The notes below the pieces were generated by a model. The model ran no database searches. It was not told where the DNA came from and saw nothing but the letters and a program-made list of their open reading frames with translations. The position numbers and the translations under genes were made by a program. This document shows positions 42,401-56,623 of a stretch of 64,000 nt of DNA, in pieces. This stretch comes from Paragonimus westermani (lineage: Eukaryota; Platyhelminthes; Trematoda; Plagiorchiida; Troglotrematidae), in NCBI GenBank assembly GCA_008508345.1, contig QNGE01000111.1:192962-256961 (forward strand), given 5' to 3'. The stretch's first letter is position 1, and every line of letters starts with the position of its first letter.

Positions 42401-45400
42401 TGACTAATTTACCTGATACAACTTAGAATGTTAGGTAGAAAAACCGACAGCTGTTGCAGAAGAAATGTCCGCGGATCACAATTTTCATTAATTTTCATCT
42501 GCCCTATGTACACGGGACAATAAGAGGTTAATGTTCGTTATTTATATTCTGGTACTAGCCAACATGAGTCTGTTATGCGGGAACTGTTCGGACAATCCGT
42601 GGCTCGTGGTGCAGCTGAACTCGGTCTTCGTTCCCCAATGTACTCTCCAGCACGACAGCTGATTCGGAACGACGTGACCACAGTGAGTTGTTAGGCGAAG
42701 TTTGTGAATTTTTATCCAGCCGAACAGATGGTAGTTCATAAAATACAGTGATTTGAAAGGATAAGCTAGTAGTGGTATGTTGCACGATCTTCGTTCGGAC
42801 TGATTTTGTTTCCTCATATTACAGAAATGAAAATGACAAAAAAATGCAAAAAACCGTCACTTAAAGGCAGTGCCCTGTCCATTTTGCACCCGCAATGACG
42901 TCGTCGATCGTTTACTAGCAGTTACCTCGGTAATGGGAAGTAATCGATTATTCCGGTGCCTGAAGATGACTGTGAATGTCGACGGATTACCAACTTCGTG
43001 ATTTGTCTCGAGCATGTGACGCGTAATGGATGATTAACACGACTGAACACCCGTTTAGGCAAATGCTGTACCATCCTGACTTACAGCTGCCTCTCGATAA
43101 TTCTTGTGCAGGTGATTCAGAATGAAGACCTTCATTTCGTAAAAAGACAAATCGGTGTAGAATATGATAGTGTGACATATCTGCATCCGTTGATGGCTGA
43201 CTCATGCTGCTAAACAGATTTATAACTGTTGCATATTTTCATTTCCATTCGTGATTTTTAATCTGTCCTGAGCAGCCAGACCGTAGTATACCTCGCTGTT
43301 GTTCAATTTTGCAACATATCTGTATGTGTGTAAACGTGATGTAGGAGTTTGAATCGGACATAAAACCTATTCGTGAATGTGTGGATTTGTGTAAAGAAGG
43401 GAATGACATTTGTTTAGATTTTCCTGCGGTTGTTTTGGTTAAAGAATAAAATATGACTGGTGAATTATGAATGTAAGAAAGCAGTGCTTCTATGTGAACA
43501 AAACTAATTTTAGAGAAAGTGGCTGCCAGCCAGAAATATCAGCATGGAACACTGAAACACTAAAACGACTTTTTGTCAAGCGCTCATATTCCGACCAGTG
43601 GGTGTATGGTCAAGAAACTTGTGCGGATTTGGTTTGGCGTTTTGTGCAAACAGAGTTGTGCTTTGAAACTTTCAATCAAACGAGTACGCCTAGTCATAGT
43701 TACCTATCGTACGACAAAGTGAACCAGATTCATTCTTGCCGGGACTTAATGACAAACTGGCCAACAAAACTGCGAACCTATCATTCACGCGGTATGCAAA
43801 TGTGTAAACGAATCAGATAGGGACAATGTTCAACTCAGTGAACTGATGCCAAACGGAGGAACAACTACCGACAAACAATCGTGCTAAAGAACAGAGGTGA
43901 AGTGAGTTCGATGCAGCTAATACTTTGAACCAGATACAACAATTCAACTTTGAACAGGTAGTTGTTGGAATACACTCATCGGCTGAAATGATTAGAAAAA
44001 GCCGATGCTTCTCCATACTGAGGCAGATCTCCACGAAGTTTACAGCAACCACCACATCGGTTTTTTTTTTAAAATATCAGCACAGTTTCACTAAAATTCT
44101 CCACAAACTACTGATCCCATAGATACAGCAGCATGGGCGACTTGAGTAGTTCACCAAACAATTCAACAATTGACGAAAGTTTGCATCTCAACTCTTATCG
44201 CTTGACTGACTTCTAAGACCAGCCGTTTGTGTTCTGTACAAACTTAGACAGAGTTGCAGTGCGCAGCATAGCAGTTTGTCTGTGCATAATATTGTGCCCT
44301 TAAACACAAATTCTCAGATAATTTGGTACTTCATGGTGAGTTATACTTCGCGGTAATATCTGACGCTGTCTTCAAACAACAGGCGTCTCGTACTTATCAA
44401 AAAATTCTAACTCATCAAATTTTCACAATGTTAATATCAACCACCGATGTAAGTGGGTAATTTAGATGATTTGAGATCCGTGTTTTAACAACAGTCTTCT
44501 GATCTTCTCATTCCGTAGGTTTGGTTCGCTTTTCACTTGTAAACCGCATGCATCAGACATCGGTGTGAACGTCCGATGTTGTTTGAAGATAAAGCTGTTT
44601 CCGTCAGTTAGTACTGGCGATCTTTGAGAGGATAAACCGGATCACTTTTATTGCTTTTAAATTGCATAAAATATTAAGTAATAACCTTCAATTGTTGAAA
44701 TTGTTTTTGCCTAGCCTCATTGCTTGAAATTTATTCCGAAGAAGCAACAATTTTACTCACTTGCCGTAGTAGGAGATAACCTGTTCTGTGTTCAAGTATC
44801 TTGAACCGATCCTGGACAGTTTGTGAGCACATGATATAATGAACAAATGTGTGAAATTCCTAACAGTTAGAGTCTGTTAGCAAAGAGTATATATAATATT
44901 CGGTGGAATATCTCTAGTAAACTACACAAATACATACTTAATACTCGAGCATTGTCCACAGTAGAGTTCAAAAATTGTGCTACCACTATCGTAAACAAAA
45001 ATTTAATCTGACTTTTATACATCCCACGACCTGGTAATCGTCGTGTTGTTAAGTCAACCGAATGAAACAACGGGATAGGTTGTTTCTAACCATATCCAGA
45101 TACACTCGTAAGATCGCTGAACCGAAGTTTCAACCTCTGCGGTACAATAGTGACAAACCGTGGTCAGAGCGAAACAAGTTTAATAATTCACTTTAAAAAT
45201 GGGTGACCGAAAATTTAAGTTGAATGCGAAATCTGTGATTTTCTACCTGGACTTTTCCAACACCTTGATTACTCACCGATAATCTAACGTATTAAGTTGC
45301 CTAAATGTCATATGTGTAGATTCGGCACAATCGGTTCATGCAGCCAAGTGAACGTACCTATAGAAGTGATGAGCGTATCTCGTTAGAACACCGACGAATC

Positions 45401-47169
45401 ACAACTTAGTAAACATATTGTCACACCAGTGCGTTAATCGAAAACTGACCGGTTCAAGCTAGTAACATCAGTACATTTCTTCCACAAAGCATTTGTTAGA
45501 TTTTAACTCTGAGTTTGAGCAAAACGGAACTTTTCTTCGAATAAAATAACACTGGATAGAGTTAGAATAATGATCATAACAATAATCATGAAACTTTCCC
45601 AAAACAAGAAGCATCCTTGAGGGAGAACAAACATTTCTTCGCTGAAAATGTAACGTCATGAAAGAGGCAGTGTTTGAATGGCATTGCACACAAGTTCTAG
45701 TGACTAGTTGGTCAGCGTTGGTTTGGCGTGTTTTATGAAAAGATACTGCCGAATGAGTCTAAAATTGAGTTTATTGGTCAGTTGCACGTCATATATTTGA
45801 GCTTTCCGGGGTTATGTTCAAGGAGTGTGCATGAACGATTTATGCATGCTAGTGATATAACCTTCCTGAAGTCAAGGCCAAAGCAATTTGGATTGAATGG
45901 CATTTCAAACTGGTTGCGGCTCTACATTTCCAACAGTTTTAAAACCAGCCCATTTTGACTAGAAATGCAAAACTCGACTTCTTCTCTTGTTAAGGCATGT
46001 CGGTAGCGAATATTCCCGCCAAGGCAGGAAGCCGAACCATCTCACAATAAGCACAATCGAAATGTTCACAAATGCTCAGCCATATTTGCTTGTGTCGTAC
46101 TCAGAGTACTCGATCGTCCCAAGATTTCACCCACTGAGGTTGTCATGCAGTATATTCGCAAGATCGGGCCGATTACGAGATTAAAATGTCTCGTCTGTAT
46201 GGCCGTGAGAAAAGTCCCTTCCGCGCAAGCAGCTAGAGCAAGGCTTTCATGCCTCGGAACACTTTTTGGATGAAAATGTTTCTGTCGTAGCGAATACTAT
46301 TGAATATCTTCATCAACTCTCAACATAGTTTAAGCAAATCAACCTTCACGGTTCTAATGGACTGCTTTGGTAACTTACCTTGAAATTAGGTTAAAAAAGG
46401 TCGAGTTTTGTTTATCTCAGAACTAATACGTGATGGATGTCTTTTTTCAGACTCGGAATGAAATATGAGCTATAGTGATTGTGTCACAACTTTCTTGATT
46501 GTTGCTACTAAAAGACTTCACGGTAAACACGACAGTCATCAAAACAATGTTCGATCATCTTAATTGTCTACTGAAGTACACAGGACATTTACTGCCTTCT
46601 CTAGAGACAAACGGGGGACCTCAACACTGCTCATAAGCAAATGTAAATGAGCATTTTTGTATGATAATTCGGTTTTGTTTAGTTTGTTACTGATTGCATG
46701 GTGGCCAGTGCGATTGTTTCGTGACAGTGTGCACTAGAGTTCAGTCTAAGTAGTGACATTACTATGTGCTACTAATGAGTCACAGAGTTCATCAAGAAAA
46801 GAGCTCTGTGCAGTTCTGTTTAAGTGCGTAAACTGTGAGCAAGTGCGTCAATCAAATTCATCACTAGCCATTGGTAATGGAAGATGACCACCTAAAATAG
46901 AGCTTTCTTTAGCGTTCGCGGAGATGTGCGACCGAGCACCGTTAAACGCAAGCAATAATAACGATATTTCACTGGGTGGATCAAAGTGCACAAACATATT
47001 GTGTTCACTTTTTAACACAGGGCTGAAGTGAAAAACCTGTAACCACGGGTAAGTATTGAAGGTCTTGGTTATAGTAAATTGAAATCCACTCGTATTTAAC
47101 TATGGTTTGCGTGTCCATACCAACAGAACACTACTCAAGAGCGAGTATTTGGAGGCATTTAATCAGAAG
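42401..47169. other. No recognisable gene
   Basis: ORFs up to 117 codons (43467-43820 plus) without known motifs. A motif 'gtgcctgaagatgactgtga' at 42956-42975 resembles the outer ends of the palindrome at 24643-25291 and may be a PLE-end remnant. Confidence 0.4.
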
Positions 47170-47350
47170 TACCAGGTCGTGCCTTATCTGATGTCAACGG
47201 TGCGGTTATTACTATAGCTGCTCTGTAAGCCCGTGGTCAGGATCAAAATTGTGGTCGTGAGAAGGATATGTACTACTATATAAACTCTAACATGGCAAAA
47301 CCCGAGTCTATCGCTACTTTCCGAATGGAATCAGCCGAAATTTTTTACGA
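47170..47350 (+). mobile_element. Degenerate hammerhead/tRNA-like repeat, plus strand
   Basis: 'aggtcgtgccttatctgatg', 'gtcgtgagaaggatatgtac' and 'cccgagtctatcgct' follow the family order. The hammerhead core (about 47269-47314) reads CTATATA instead of CTGANGA, so it is inactive. Confidence 0.6.
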
Positions 47351-49059
47351 ACGCGGAAAGTGAATTCACTATAAACTAATATTACAGTCTATTCCTATAT
47401 CTACATAAGACTTGAAAATTAAATAGAACATGTAGGACTAATCCGCAAGACCAGAGCATATGTAATTTGACTTGAATAATTCACAAACTTGTGTACAAAT
47501 CAAAGTAGCCCGCTTAAAACACGGCATTTCAACGGAGTTTGAATCGTTTATCTGATGGGATGCTAATGAAGCGATTGACAGCACTCACTTCGGAGGCAAA
47601 AGATTTCGAATCTACCCTTCTGTCTGATGAAGGACAAATTACGGATGAGCTTTCACAAGAACGCACCTCAAAATAGAATTCACCGTTTTGTAATTAGACG
47701 TCCTGGAATTATGTCTGGACACGAATGTTGGACGTAGACATGAAATATGTTTAACAGTCATCATTAAAAACCTCTGACCGCACACCACTGTGACAAAACT
47801 GAACTAGTTAGACTTCAGAAACATACAACAGCCTTTTTAATGTGACAGGATTGTTCAATATTGTGGGGCTTGAATAATTTATATTGGTTCATGAAATCAA
47901 CTTTAAAATTATTCTGACCGGCCTTCAAGATTTTCCGTAACCAACGGATTCATTATTCTGTTTCCAGGTTTTCAAGGAATTCGATTTTCTAAAGCCAAAC
48001 AGCCCATGTTACATCACAAATCTGTCGAATCAGTCAGCCAGTGCGCTGAATGTTTTGTACACAGTCACGCGATCACATGACCCGTTGTACACCTATTGGT
48101 TGCTTCCGCTACAACTTGGTCTGGACGCGGTAGCTCAGACTGAATGGATGGATCAGCAACATTGTCATTACCCAACGGCAGCAGTGGAAGAAGGTTAGCT
48201 TGCGTTGGCCGACAACAAAACTTATGTATGCATGTGCGTGTTTGCTGACTTAGCGTGTGGTCAGGCTTGTGTGGTGTTTTGATTCTAAGAGATATGCTGA
48301 CTAGAACTTTCTTCAAGGACTCAAGAATCTTAGTGTAGTCTCCTATCTGATGAAACAACATACTAATCAGTTCTCAGGTTAACGGAACTCGAGCAGAATG
48401 CTACGTTTTGTGAGTAGACTTCCTTGAAGTCTGACCCCGATCCTTCCAGATTCAGCTGTGTGAGACAAGCTAAAGGCAAACAGACAAATGAAAAGCAGTT
48501 ACACGCGCACGATTCTTTGTCGCACTAGTTGCCGCATATGGGAGTTTAGGTAATGAGGCACGAATCTGTTAGTGCACCGAAGAACTATATTTGTTACTGC
48601 GACGATTCCGTCCTCAGCGCACGGAAAGGGGATCACAAGAGGTGTCTTCAAACAAAGAAAACTCCAACTGTCCGACGGCTGGCCGTGACCGCCGGCCTAT
48701 TATTCTGTACGGTCGAAAAACCTGCAGTGATTCTCAGATAGATAATTTAGACCACAATATTTCTGGTGCATGCAACTGTAACCGGAAGGAATCGTTAAAG
48801 TCTTATTCCTCAGGCTAACACACAAGGTGGATCTCTCACTGTCAACTGAGTCAGGTTATTGAGTCAGAGACTCCGGATCAGTTACCCTCAAGAAAACCCC
48901 ATATCCCTCCACCCTACAGGCCAGATCACTAAGTCAGAGGTTCCAATCGAGGTCACTTCAATCAATTCGAGGTGTGCTCGTGGAGAAAGGGAGCTGTCTG
49001 TCGGGAAGTGAAATGTGTATACCATGTGTAATTAGTGCAGCATTAGACGGTTAAAACTC
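47351..49059. other. No recognisable gene
   Basis: Short ORFs only (up to 98 codons, 48065-48361 minus). Confidence 0.45.
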
Positions 49060-50670
49060 TGGACTGCAACAAAGATGTTCGCGATGGAATGGAGTAATTA
49101 CCGCACCGATGTTGATGTCTTGTGTGGCATAGGCTTTATGAATCAATGTAAGCGGCGGACAGCAACCTATGGGTCGTTTTCACAGGTAGGTTATTTGGCA
49201 GAAGACGATCAGGAACACGGTGTATGTGCTGCAGAAGTTGACCGAATATGTTTTTCGATCGTACACCCACCACAAAGCGTCAGTCCTTGAATCATATCTA
49301 CTGCGATTCAGTCAGGATAATTTCGGGACTTCTCTTAGTGTCTACGGTTTGACCAAGCAACGCCGATGAGAAAATGATGATATACATGATAGACAAGTAA
49401 TAGACAATTTGTTTTGGTCAACTGAAAACGCGCCGGTTAGGCACGACTCAGTAGATTTGTTGTGAGTTTTCGATACGCAGATATGCCATCAGTGAGCGTG
49501 GTGATGGACTACTCCATCAGCTGGTTATCATCAACGCCCAATTCCACATGGGTGAGAGTGATATCAATACTTCGACCGAACCACGAAATGGCTAGTACTA
49601 TGTGATTATCTGTTTGAAAGTATCATGACGCGCCACTTGCGAAATGCGTACCATGCGAGTGGTCCACGGACTAAATGTAGAACTGATAACATGCTGGTCA
49701 TCACTGAGTTTTGTTTCAATTTTACAAATCCGCTCATTGCAAATGACTTGGAGAGTTAAGGAAAATTGGACTTTAAGCCACTGACGAACTCAAAGACAAG
49801 GGTGGTGTTGCAAAGTACAGTTGCTGTTAGCCTTCAAGGTGTTGCTGCATCCACTACCCTCCTGAAGTTTGGCGATAACATTCGAAAAGTAGATCGTCGT
49901 GGTAGCTATTCAGACAGTTGTTGTGCCGTATCAGAAGGACTTGGACTAATTTAACAGCAAAGATGTGGTTATGCCGAGGGAACAGTGATGTGGCTGTTGT
50001 TGCACCGGCTGACTAGAACAGTGGAAACAAGAAAGCTACATCCTGCAACGGTCGCCAACAACTCGCCGAATATATTCGTAAAAGTATTGGAACCCAGAGA
50101 AAAAATCATTGTGAGCTGATGTAAGACTTGGCTGGCAGCCTATAGCGCAAAGGTTGCATGATTCACTTAATTTTCGACCCATCTCTCCAGTCTAGCACCG
50201 CACTGATTGACAAAGTCTCTGACATGTCTTGCATTCAACTGAACGGGATTATGAAAGTCTGGCTGAAACAGTTTGGCAGCCCACTAATCCGGTCGATTTT
50301 CATTGGTTGGGCTAGCGTTAGTAGCCTACCACAGCAATTTATCAAATAGTCAGTTGCTCTTGCCCCGGATTTTATCAGTGGTACAGACTGCCGTTTTGCA
50401 ACTGCGAAGCAAAAATTCTGCACGTGAGAATGGATTGCCAGGGAAACTTCTGAAGCATACCGGAACCACCCTTGGGGTAGGCCTTGTTTCAGTTGCTTAG
50501 CTCCATCTGGAGGCGGAAAACAGTCCCTCAGGTGTTCAATGATGCTCTGAGGATAACAACGTTTAAAGGTGAGGTAGCAAGCGGTGCACCGAAAGCTAAA
50601 GGACTAACAGCCTATCGTACTGTGTTGGATAGGCTCTTGCAAGTATTTAGTTTACAGGATAGTTGAAGGT
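49060..50670 (+). mobile_element. LINE family A copy, strongly decayed
   Basis: Plus strand: endonuclease traces ('DVDVLCGIGF' for VDIAALSETR; 'DDQEHGVC'; 'LVIINAQFHMGE'; 'DNMLVITEFCFNF'), then RT entry traces ('ENGLPGKLLKHTGTTL', usual GKAPGxDGxPAEIYK; 'IWRRKTVPQVFNDALRITTF', usual IWxxExVPxDFKDAxIVxLF). Order and orientation agree with family A. Many frameshifts; no catalytic palm. Confidence 0.7.
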
Positions 50671-51050
50671 GGAAGTGGTTCAGTATATCTTAATTTGTGC
50701 TGGACGTTTTCCAAGAAGTCAGTAATAGAAAGACTATCAGCGAGTAAGTTGGATAATAATGGAAAGAGTAGAAAATAAACCGCTGTCTTTCACAAAACGT
50801 AGCCTACAGAAGACAGCAGGTGGTTGATATCAACAGTGAGAAGTGGATAGAATTATCAGTCTAGTGAACTGATGCCGATAATTAAGTTATGTGAATGCTC
50901 AGTTTAATTCTCCGAATGTGAACTAATTCTTTACCTGAAATCAACTATTGATAACACAGTCACTATCGACTGTGGTAGTTTGTTACCAATTGCGAAAAAC
51001 AGTGTCTTTTACAAGTCAGCCGACTCACCTGCTTTTATGGGTCTCCTGAG

Positions 51051-51937
51051 TTATTCCTGAAGACGATCAGCTTGTATAGCCAGCTCAAGATGGGCACGTA
51101 TTAGTGAATTGAAAATACTGGTGGAACAGTTTGGATAAAACCATCCAAACAATCTGGTGATTAACCCAAGTACGAATTGGACTTTCTTGGCCATTGACGC
51201 ACCAACGGGAAACAGACTAAAGGCACTTGACCCAGTCATGCCAATGTTGTACTCGCATATCGTGTTTCTCAGTTTTTCTCCTCCCAGAAATTAATCCATA
51301 AAGCCCGAATTACGATGTTGCTTCTAGTAACACACAGTTGTGTTTAGCGGTGGGGGCGGTTGTCATTGTCTCAGCGATGTAATATGTTTAAAACACTGTA
51401 GCTTCTCACTTTCAGTCATACTGTACACAGTACACCAAATGGGATTGTCAGTAACACATATTACTCATCGAGATTTAACAAACCGTGAGATTTCGTGCAC
51501 AATCATAATGAGGAGCAGAGGACATAATATGGAATCATGTGGCACGCCACTGGGCTCACCAGTCTTGAAAAGTTATGTTCACTTTGAAAGTAAAACGAAG
51601 ATCTTAAAAACTAACTTGTGAGTCGTAGGTTTTGAAAAGTTCCTGTATCATAATTACAAAGTTTCATGAGATGGTCTGTTTGGTCGAGAGCTTCAAAGTG
51701 TTTAGAAAAACCGCATCAGCCACTCCTGTCCAATTTTTCAGAGTTGCAGGTAGGTTGGTAGCATAAAGATATCTTTCGAACTTCATGTGGAATGTCAGGC
51801 AAAAAGGCAAATAAGATGAACCGGTCATCATTCAAGTTCTTCATGATTTTTCGGGTATGTGGAAATAGTACAGTCGGCCTGTAATTAACAAGCTCATTGT
51901 GGCCACCGCCTTTAAGGACCAGTGACACTACGTACAC
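51051..51937 (-). mobile_element. LINE family B fragments, minus strand
   Basis: 'LVLKGGGHNELVNYRPTVL' with 'TRKIMKNLNDDRF' (about 51900-51800; usual KGGxxxxxxNYRPISLxxxxxKIMExxI) precedes 'LGLITRLFGWFYPNCSTSIF' and 'NSLIRAHLELAIQA' (51200-51060; usual RPHLEYAIQA). The order is right for one element, but the region between is too short and lacks the palm motifs, so an internal deletion is likely. Confidence 0.7.
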
Positions 51938-52069
51938 TTCCAGGTCTTAAAAGCCTTATCATCTCAGAATTCGATGTGACGTTTACAGAGCGAAATCCGC
52001 ATTAGGTTTAGTACGAATAAAGTGAAACAGTTTGGGCGTCGTGTTCAACGTGTTACTGATGAATGGATA

Positions 52070-53640
52070 AAGAATAACACAAAATTACGAAAAAGTTGCA
52101 ATACTCCACGTTTCAACCACCTCGGATGGTCACGTAAAATAGGTAATGATGGAAATTTTCTTAGTTTTGATGTGACCTCTTTTCACAGTAGTCTACCGGT
52201 AAAACATGGCATCGATGTTGTTAGATAGTTAGTAGAAAGTGTTGACTCTCTTAAGGCACACACTAATCTATCACACTGTGAAATTTTCTGGTCTCGAAAT
52301 TTCTTTGCATTCGAACATTTTTCCACGTCAAACAAAATGTTATACAAGCAAATCGACAGTGTAGCTATGGGTTCCCTTGTTGCACCTGTAGTAGTCATTC
52401 TTTTCTACGCACATTTGGAAACACAAGCGATGAATGAATTTATCTGCCCTCTACAAGTTTTGTGGAAATATGTAGATGACACATTCTTTATCATGAAACG
52501 AACCGCTCGCACCCAGTTCTTATAGTTTGTTAACTCAAAATGTAATGGCATTGTATTCATGTTGGAAACTGAAGCCGGTGTGTGTACACTTAAATTTTCC
52601 AGACTGCCTAGTTAAAGTCGACGAGCAACATAGATATGAGATTTCTGTGTACCTCAAACCGGCCCATTCTGGTCGATATATCAACTCCAGGTCATTGCAT
52701 CCAATGGGTACAAAAAGAACAATCATCAGACCAGTTATCAGTAGGATTAATAAAAATTATAACAATGAACTTTTTGAAACAATAGGGACTACTCACACTA
52801 AAGAAATGCTGACCACTAATTAATATCGATACACATTTATTGAAAACAATTAGCCACATGTCGACTATGGTGGAGATCAATGAGGCCAGAACTTTCAAGT
52901 CTACTATGCAAATACCATATCGTGGATAAACACCTGAAAAAAGTCGTCGCATCCTTTTTGGGCAAGTTATCCGGACCGTATTTCGGTTGGAAAATACCTT
53001 AGAATGACTGAGGATGCATCCTCAGGATCCAGTTTCTATGGGTGTCCAGAGAGACTACGTTTACGAAATCAAATGAGATGATTACAATACCAGTTATTTG
53101 GAGGAGACAAGCAGACAACTGAAAGTACATGTTGCCGAACACAAGTGGCACACGAAGTTTGCTCCTAAACGCGCATATGAACTTCAGAAGCTAGAGAAGG
53201 ATTCGGCTATCGCACTACCTGAACTGTCTGAGAATCACAACCTATGTTTGATCAAGATCGATTGATTCACAAGGTTCTACCTTCTCGTGAGAGCTGATGC
53301 TCTGCTGAAGCTCTCACCAGTTACACACAACACCGTTGTGTCGATCACAGTGATAGCAAACCCTTGACTGCAGTGTGGCGTGGATGGATAAACAGCACCA
53401 GACACAGACGTGTCTTATCCATATCATTTTCACCCCCACTTAATGGACAAAGAATTCGACCAACCATTTCGGATGCAGTGCAGATTGACCTAACCAGGCA
53501 AATCCTACGTGACCTTTATTCGTCTTTTGATGTGATTTCGATTAAAACATCCCTGAGAAAGGCTACTAGAGGTAATTGAAACGTAGAGTAATGCAAATTG
53601 CTCCTAACGTTATGTTATTCTCACTCCGCTTACCAATCTA
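52070..53640 (+). mobile_element. Penelope-like element (PLE4), second lineage
   Basis: The 5' end is an inverted copy (52075-52132) of the same terminal sequence found at the 3' end (53549-53640) and in the palindrome at 13712-13913, a layout known for PLEs. Between them: 'FLSFDVTSFHSSLPV' (palm A, Asp kept), 'YKQIDSVAMGSLVAPVVVIL', 'LWKYVDDTFFIMKR' (YVDD intact), 'EISVYLKPAHSGRYINSRS', linker remains, then GIY-YIG 'YEIKCDDYNTSYLEETSRQL' (Gly of YIG changed to Leu-Glu), 'VAEHKWHTK' and 'ALPELSENHN'. Stops and shifts break the frame. Confidence 0.85.
53549..53590 (+). ncRNA. Decayed PLE hammerhead at the 3' end of PLE4
   Basis: ccCTGAGAA, a poorly pairing stem II region, GAAAC, gtagag. Compared with 13822-13862 the core G8 is changed to A, so it should not cleave. 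Confidence 0.45.
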
Positions 53641-56623
53641 CACTTCAACCTTGACAACGTTTCAACGCACCTATTTAATACTAGGGATGAGATCATAAGC
53701 TGGGAGCTTGTTCTCACAAAGCTTTGGTCGTTTCCATAATATGCTGTGTATTCCATAAGTTATCGTCCACATGGCCTTGGCAGTATTGGTACTAGGCGTA
53801 TGTAGTGACTCCGTGAAGGTGAAAGATAACAATCAGAGAATGGCTACTGAGAACGTCGGTGGCTTCTCTGTTTGAAGCAATCGTCCCACTTGTGTGGAAC
53901 AGATGGCAGACGGTTTTTGATGGTGAATGCAATATTGCTACCAAACAGTTTCAGACCCCATACTAAACGCGGTAGTTAGATCTCTATAGTACTGACGTTG
54001 GTCGGGTCTCTTGTGTATTGTTTCTCGGTTCCGGACCATACAATATTCATCAACTGCTTTTCAGTTCTCCACAACGTACATTTGATTTGAACTGTTTTAT
54101 TTAATGTCACTAAATATCACGTACAACAAAAAGTGGTTCATTTGCTCCTGAGTAGTCTAAGTTGCCCGATCGGAACGTGTTTGTTGATGGCTGTAGTAGT
54201 GGCGTCCACAAGATAATGCCAGTGACCATCAGATGATACACAGGGGTATCATACTAGCACATATAATTAAGTCCTTTGGTGAGGAACATCCAGTCCGTTT
54301 TGTGGAAGTTCCTTACGAAGTGTCAGGTGAGGGGAATATTGATACTTCATGTGGAGGTCCCGCAGACACTACGACCAAGAGGGGCTTTAGTTTGCAATCC
54401 ATTAATCACGTGTTCTGCTGTTTACAAAATCATCCAGCTTCAGGTTTCTGAGAAACCTTTCACCAAGTGGGTTCTCTGACATTTTCCGTCAACTGAGAAC
54501 TCGTAGTTGCAGCAAACGATTCAAAAGAATATGACGCGATTCTAGTGTGAAACACTGTCATAGAAGTCAATTGCAGGGTAGATGAAATCACCCGCGATTA
54601 AGCTCTGTGAAACTCCCCCAGAAGCCAACCTACTTACGGTGTCAATTCACAGGCGATCGTTGAACAGGGAGACAGATGGGAGTCAATAGGTTACATCAAC
54701 CCGACAACTGGATGATTAGTTGAAATGCACAATGAGCTATACTGGTTCAGGCGAACCCACAAGAAATGTGACATGTACCGCTGAAACCTTGAACCGGCTG
54801 TCAGTATGAATGATTTCACTGCCGTCTCAGGCATCTTGGCGATCATGACGGTATATTAGTACAAGGTATATTAAATTTCTTGATTTCAACTCATCACATG
54901 CTATTTGAAACCTCTCCGTTTTGCTGCGAAGGTATGCGGTCCTGGTATAAAAGCACTTGACGGTGGTCATGAAAGAGCTCCCACCTCGTGATTCTACCTC
55001 TAGTCTCTTGGGTTGCCGTATACTTTTCTTTCTGAGAAGATGGACGAACCCTACTGTTTGTGTGCTCATGCCACAGCCCTTAATTATGATGACGACTGCA
55101 TCCCGTTTTCTGTTTGTGGAGTTAAAGTGACTACCAAAACACCATTCAAATGTTCGGGTTGACTTTGAGATGACGATAACTGCCCCTCTACAAATGCACA
55201 TGAAACATGCTACAAACGAGTCGTGCTGAAACATGTGTCCATGAAATAACCGGAAACCAACACTAATTTTACAGCCTGCGTTATCTGTTTCATCGCCTGG
55301 GTAGGTGTTTGATACCAGGAAGATAAAAGATACTGCACTGTTTACTCAATCAATCTTCTACACTTTTCTTCAGTCGTTCATCCGGATAAAATGCTTGTCT
55401 TACAGGGGCCACAAAAAAAACGGAAATGAGGGGCGGATTATTGGGAATAGAACGACGGGAAGAATTGCGAGATCCACAGACACGGATGGATGTCATTGTT
55501 GCATAGAAGCGCATCACCGATGTCCAATGCTTTTTCGTTTTTCCCTTGTTGAATTGTGCGGCCAACGAGGTGGAAGTTATTAGTTTCTATACGTGTAATC
55601 GTTTTCTTGCATGTTGTATGATCATACTACACAAACGGACGACGGTTAACATGATATTCCTGACACAAGGAAAAATTTTCAAAATCGTGGATTCTGGAGA
55701 CTGTTTGCTTTTTTCTGTTCATGCTGTTGCCTTATTCGGGGTTTTAAGGATGACCTCAGCGAATAATCACGGTTTATGATGAAGCCTGCTTTTGAATGAT
55801 CGTTCGTGATCCTCTTGTGAACGTTGCAGTCTGTTTTATTTAATCACTAACATTAACACCAAAAAACCCAACGCAAATGCTTATCGAGTATGAAACCGTG
55901 ACAATCCTTCCTAGCCAACCCAGTGCAAAGAATGTTTACTGTCTCAGTCACACCACTGCTTTGGGCTTTTTCCAAATCTCTCTTTCACTCTGTTGACTAT
56001 TTCTTTGAAGGTTGTGCCGAAGAATGTGCTGAACTTGGCCAACATTTGATAGACTCCTTCCTTGTCAATCTTAAAAAAGGAAGGACGGTTCCTTGTGTAT
56101 ACTTAACTCTTTCCTGCGAATCTTGCACTGTGTAGTCTTTTTGATGGTTTAAAACAGTACAAAGCCACAGTTTAGTCAGCAGAACGTGCTGAACGTAGTA
56201 TACTACCGTGGGGTCACAAATGCGTTCAGTCTTATACTTCGGAATTACGTAGATCGCACAGCAGCTGATTCATATCTTCCACAACAGATCTCGACGACGG
56301 GCTTCAGCATTGTCCAGAAGGTTCTGCGCATACACTCCCCAAGGTAAGACTGATTTTGAGTGTACACCAAATGAGCAAACAATGACATTTTTGCGTTAGT
56401 TATATTCATGATGCGAGTGTTCACTAAATTGCTATGCCGTCTCGTAGTGAATATCCGAACAAGCGCTGAACTTTGATTAACATTTACTCTTGGAAAATTG
56501 AGGCCGTGTTTACCTTGTCAACTCCTGGCTGTTCATTCCATCCCCTTCTTATTAAATCATTAATTGCTGACAGTGACTGAATACACTGACCAAAGTGGAA
56601 GGTGTGTTGGCGCAGTAGTTTGT
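53641..56623. other. No recognisable gene
   Basis: The longest frame is 135 codons (54827-55234 minus), basic, with 'RSKTERFQIACDELKSRNL'; I do not recognise it and saw no flanking splice signals. Other ORFs are shorter. Confidence 0.4.

Noticed and set aside
54827..55234. 135-codon minus-strand ORF as a gene
   Set aside because: No recognised domain, no convincing flanking splice or poly(A) signals, and no similarity by eye to the retroelements here. Left as unassigned.
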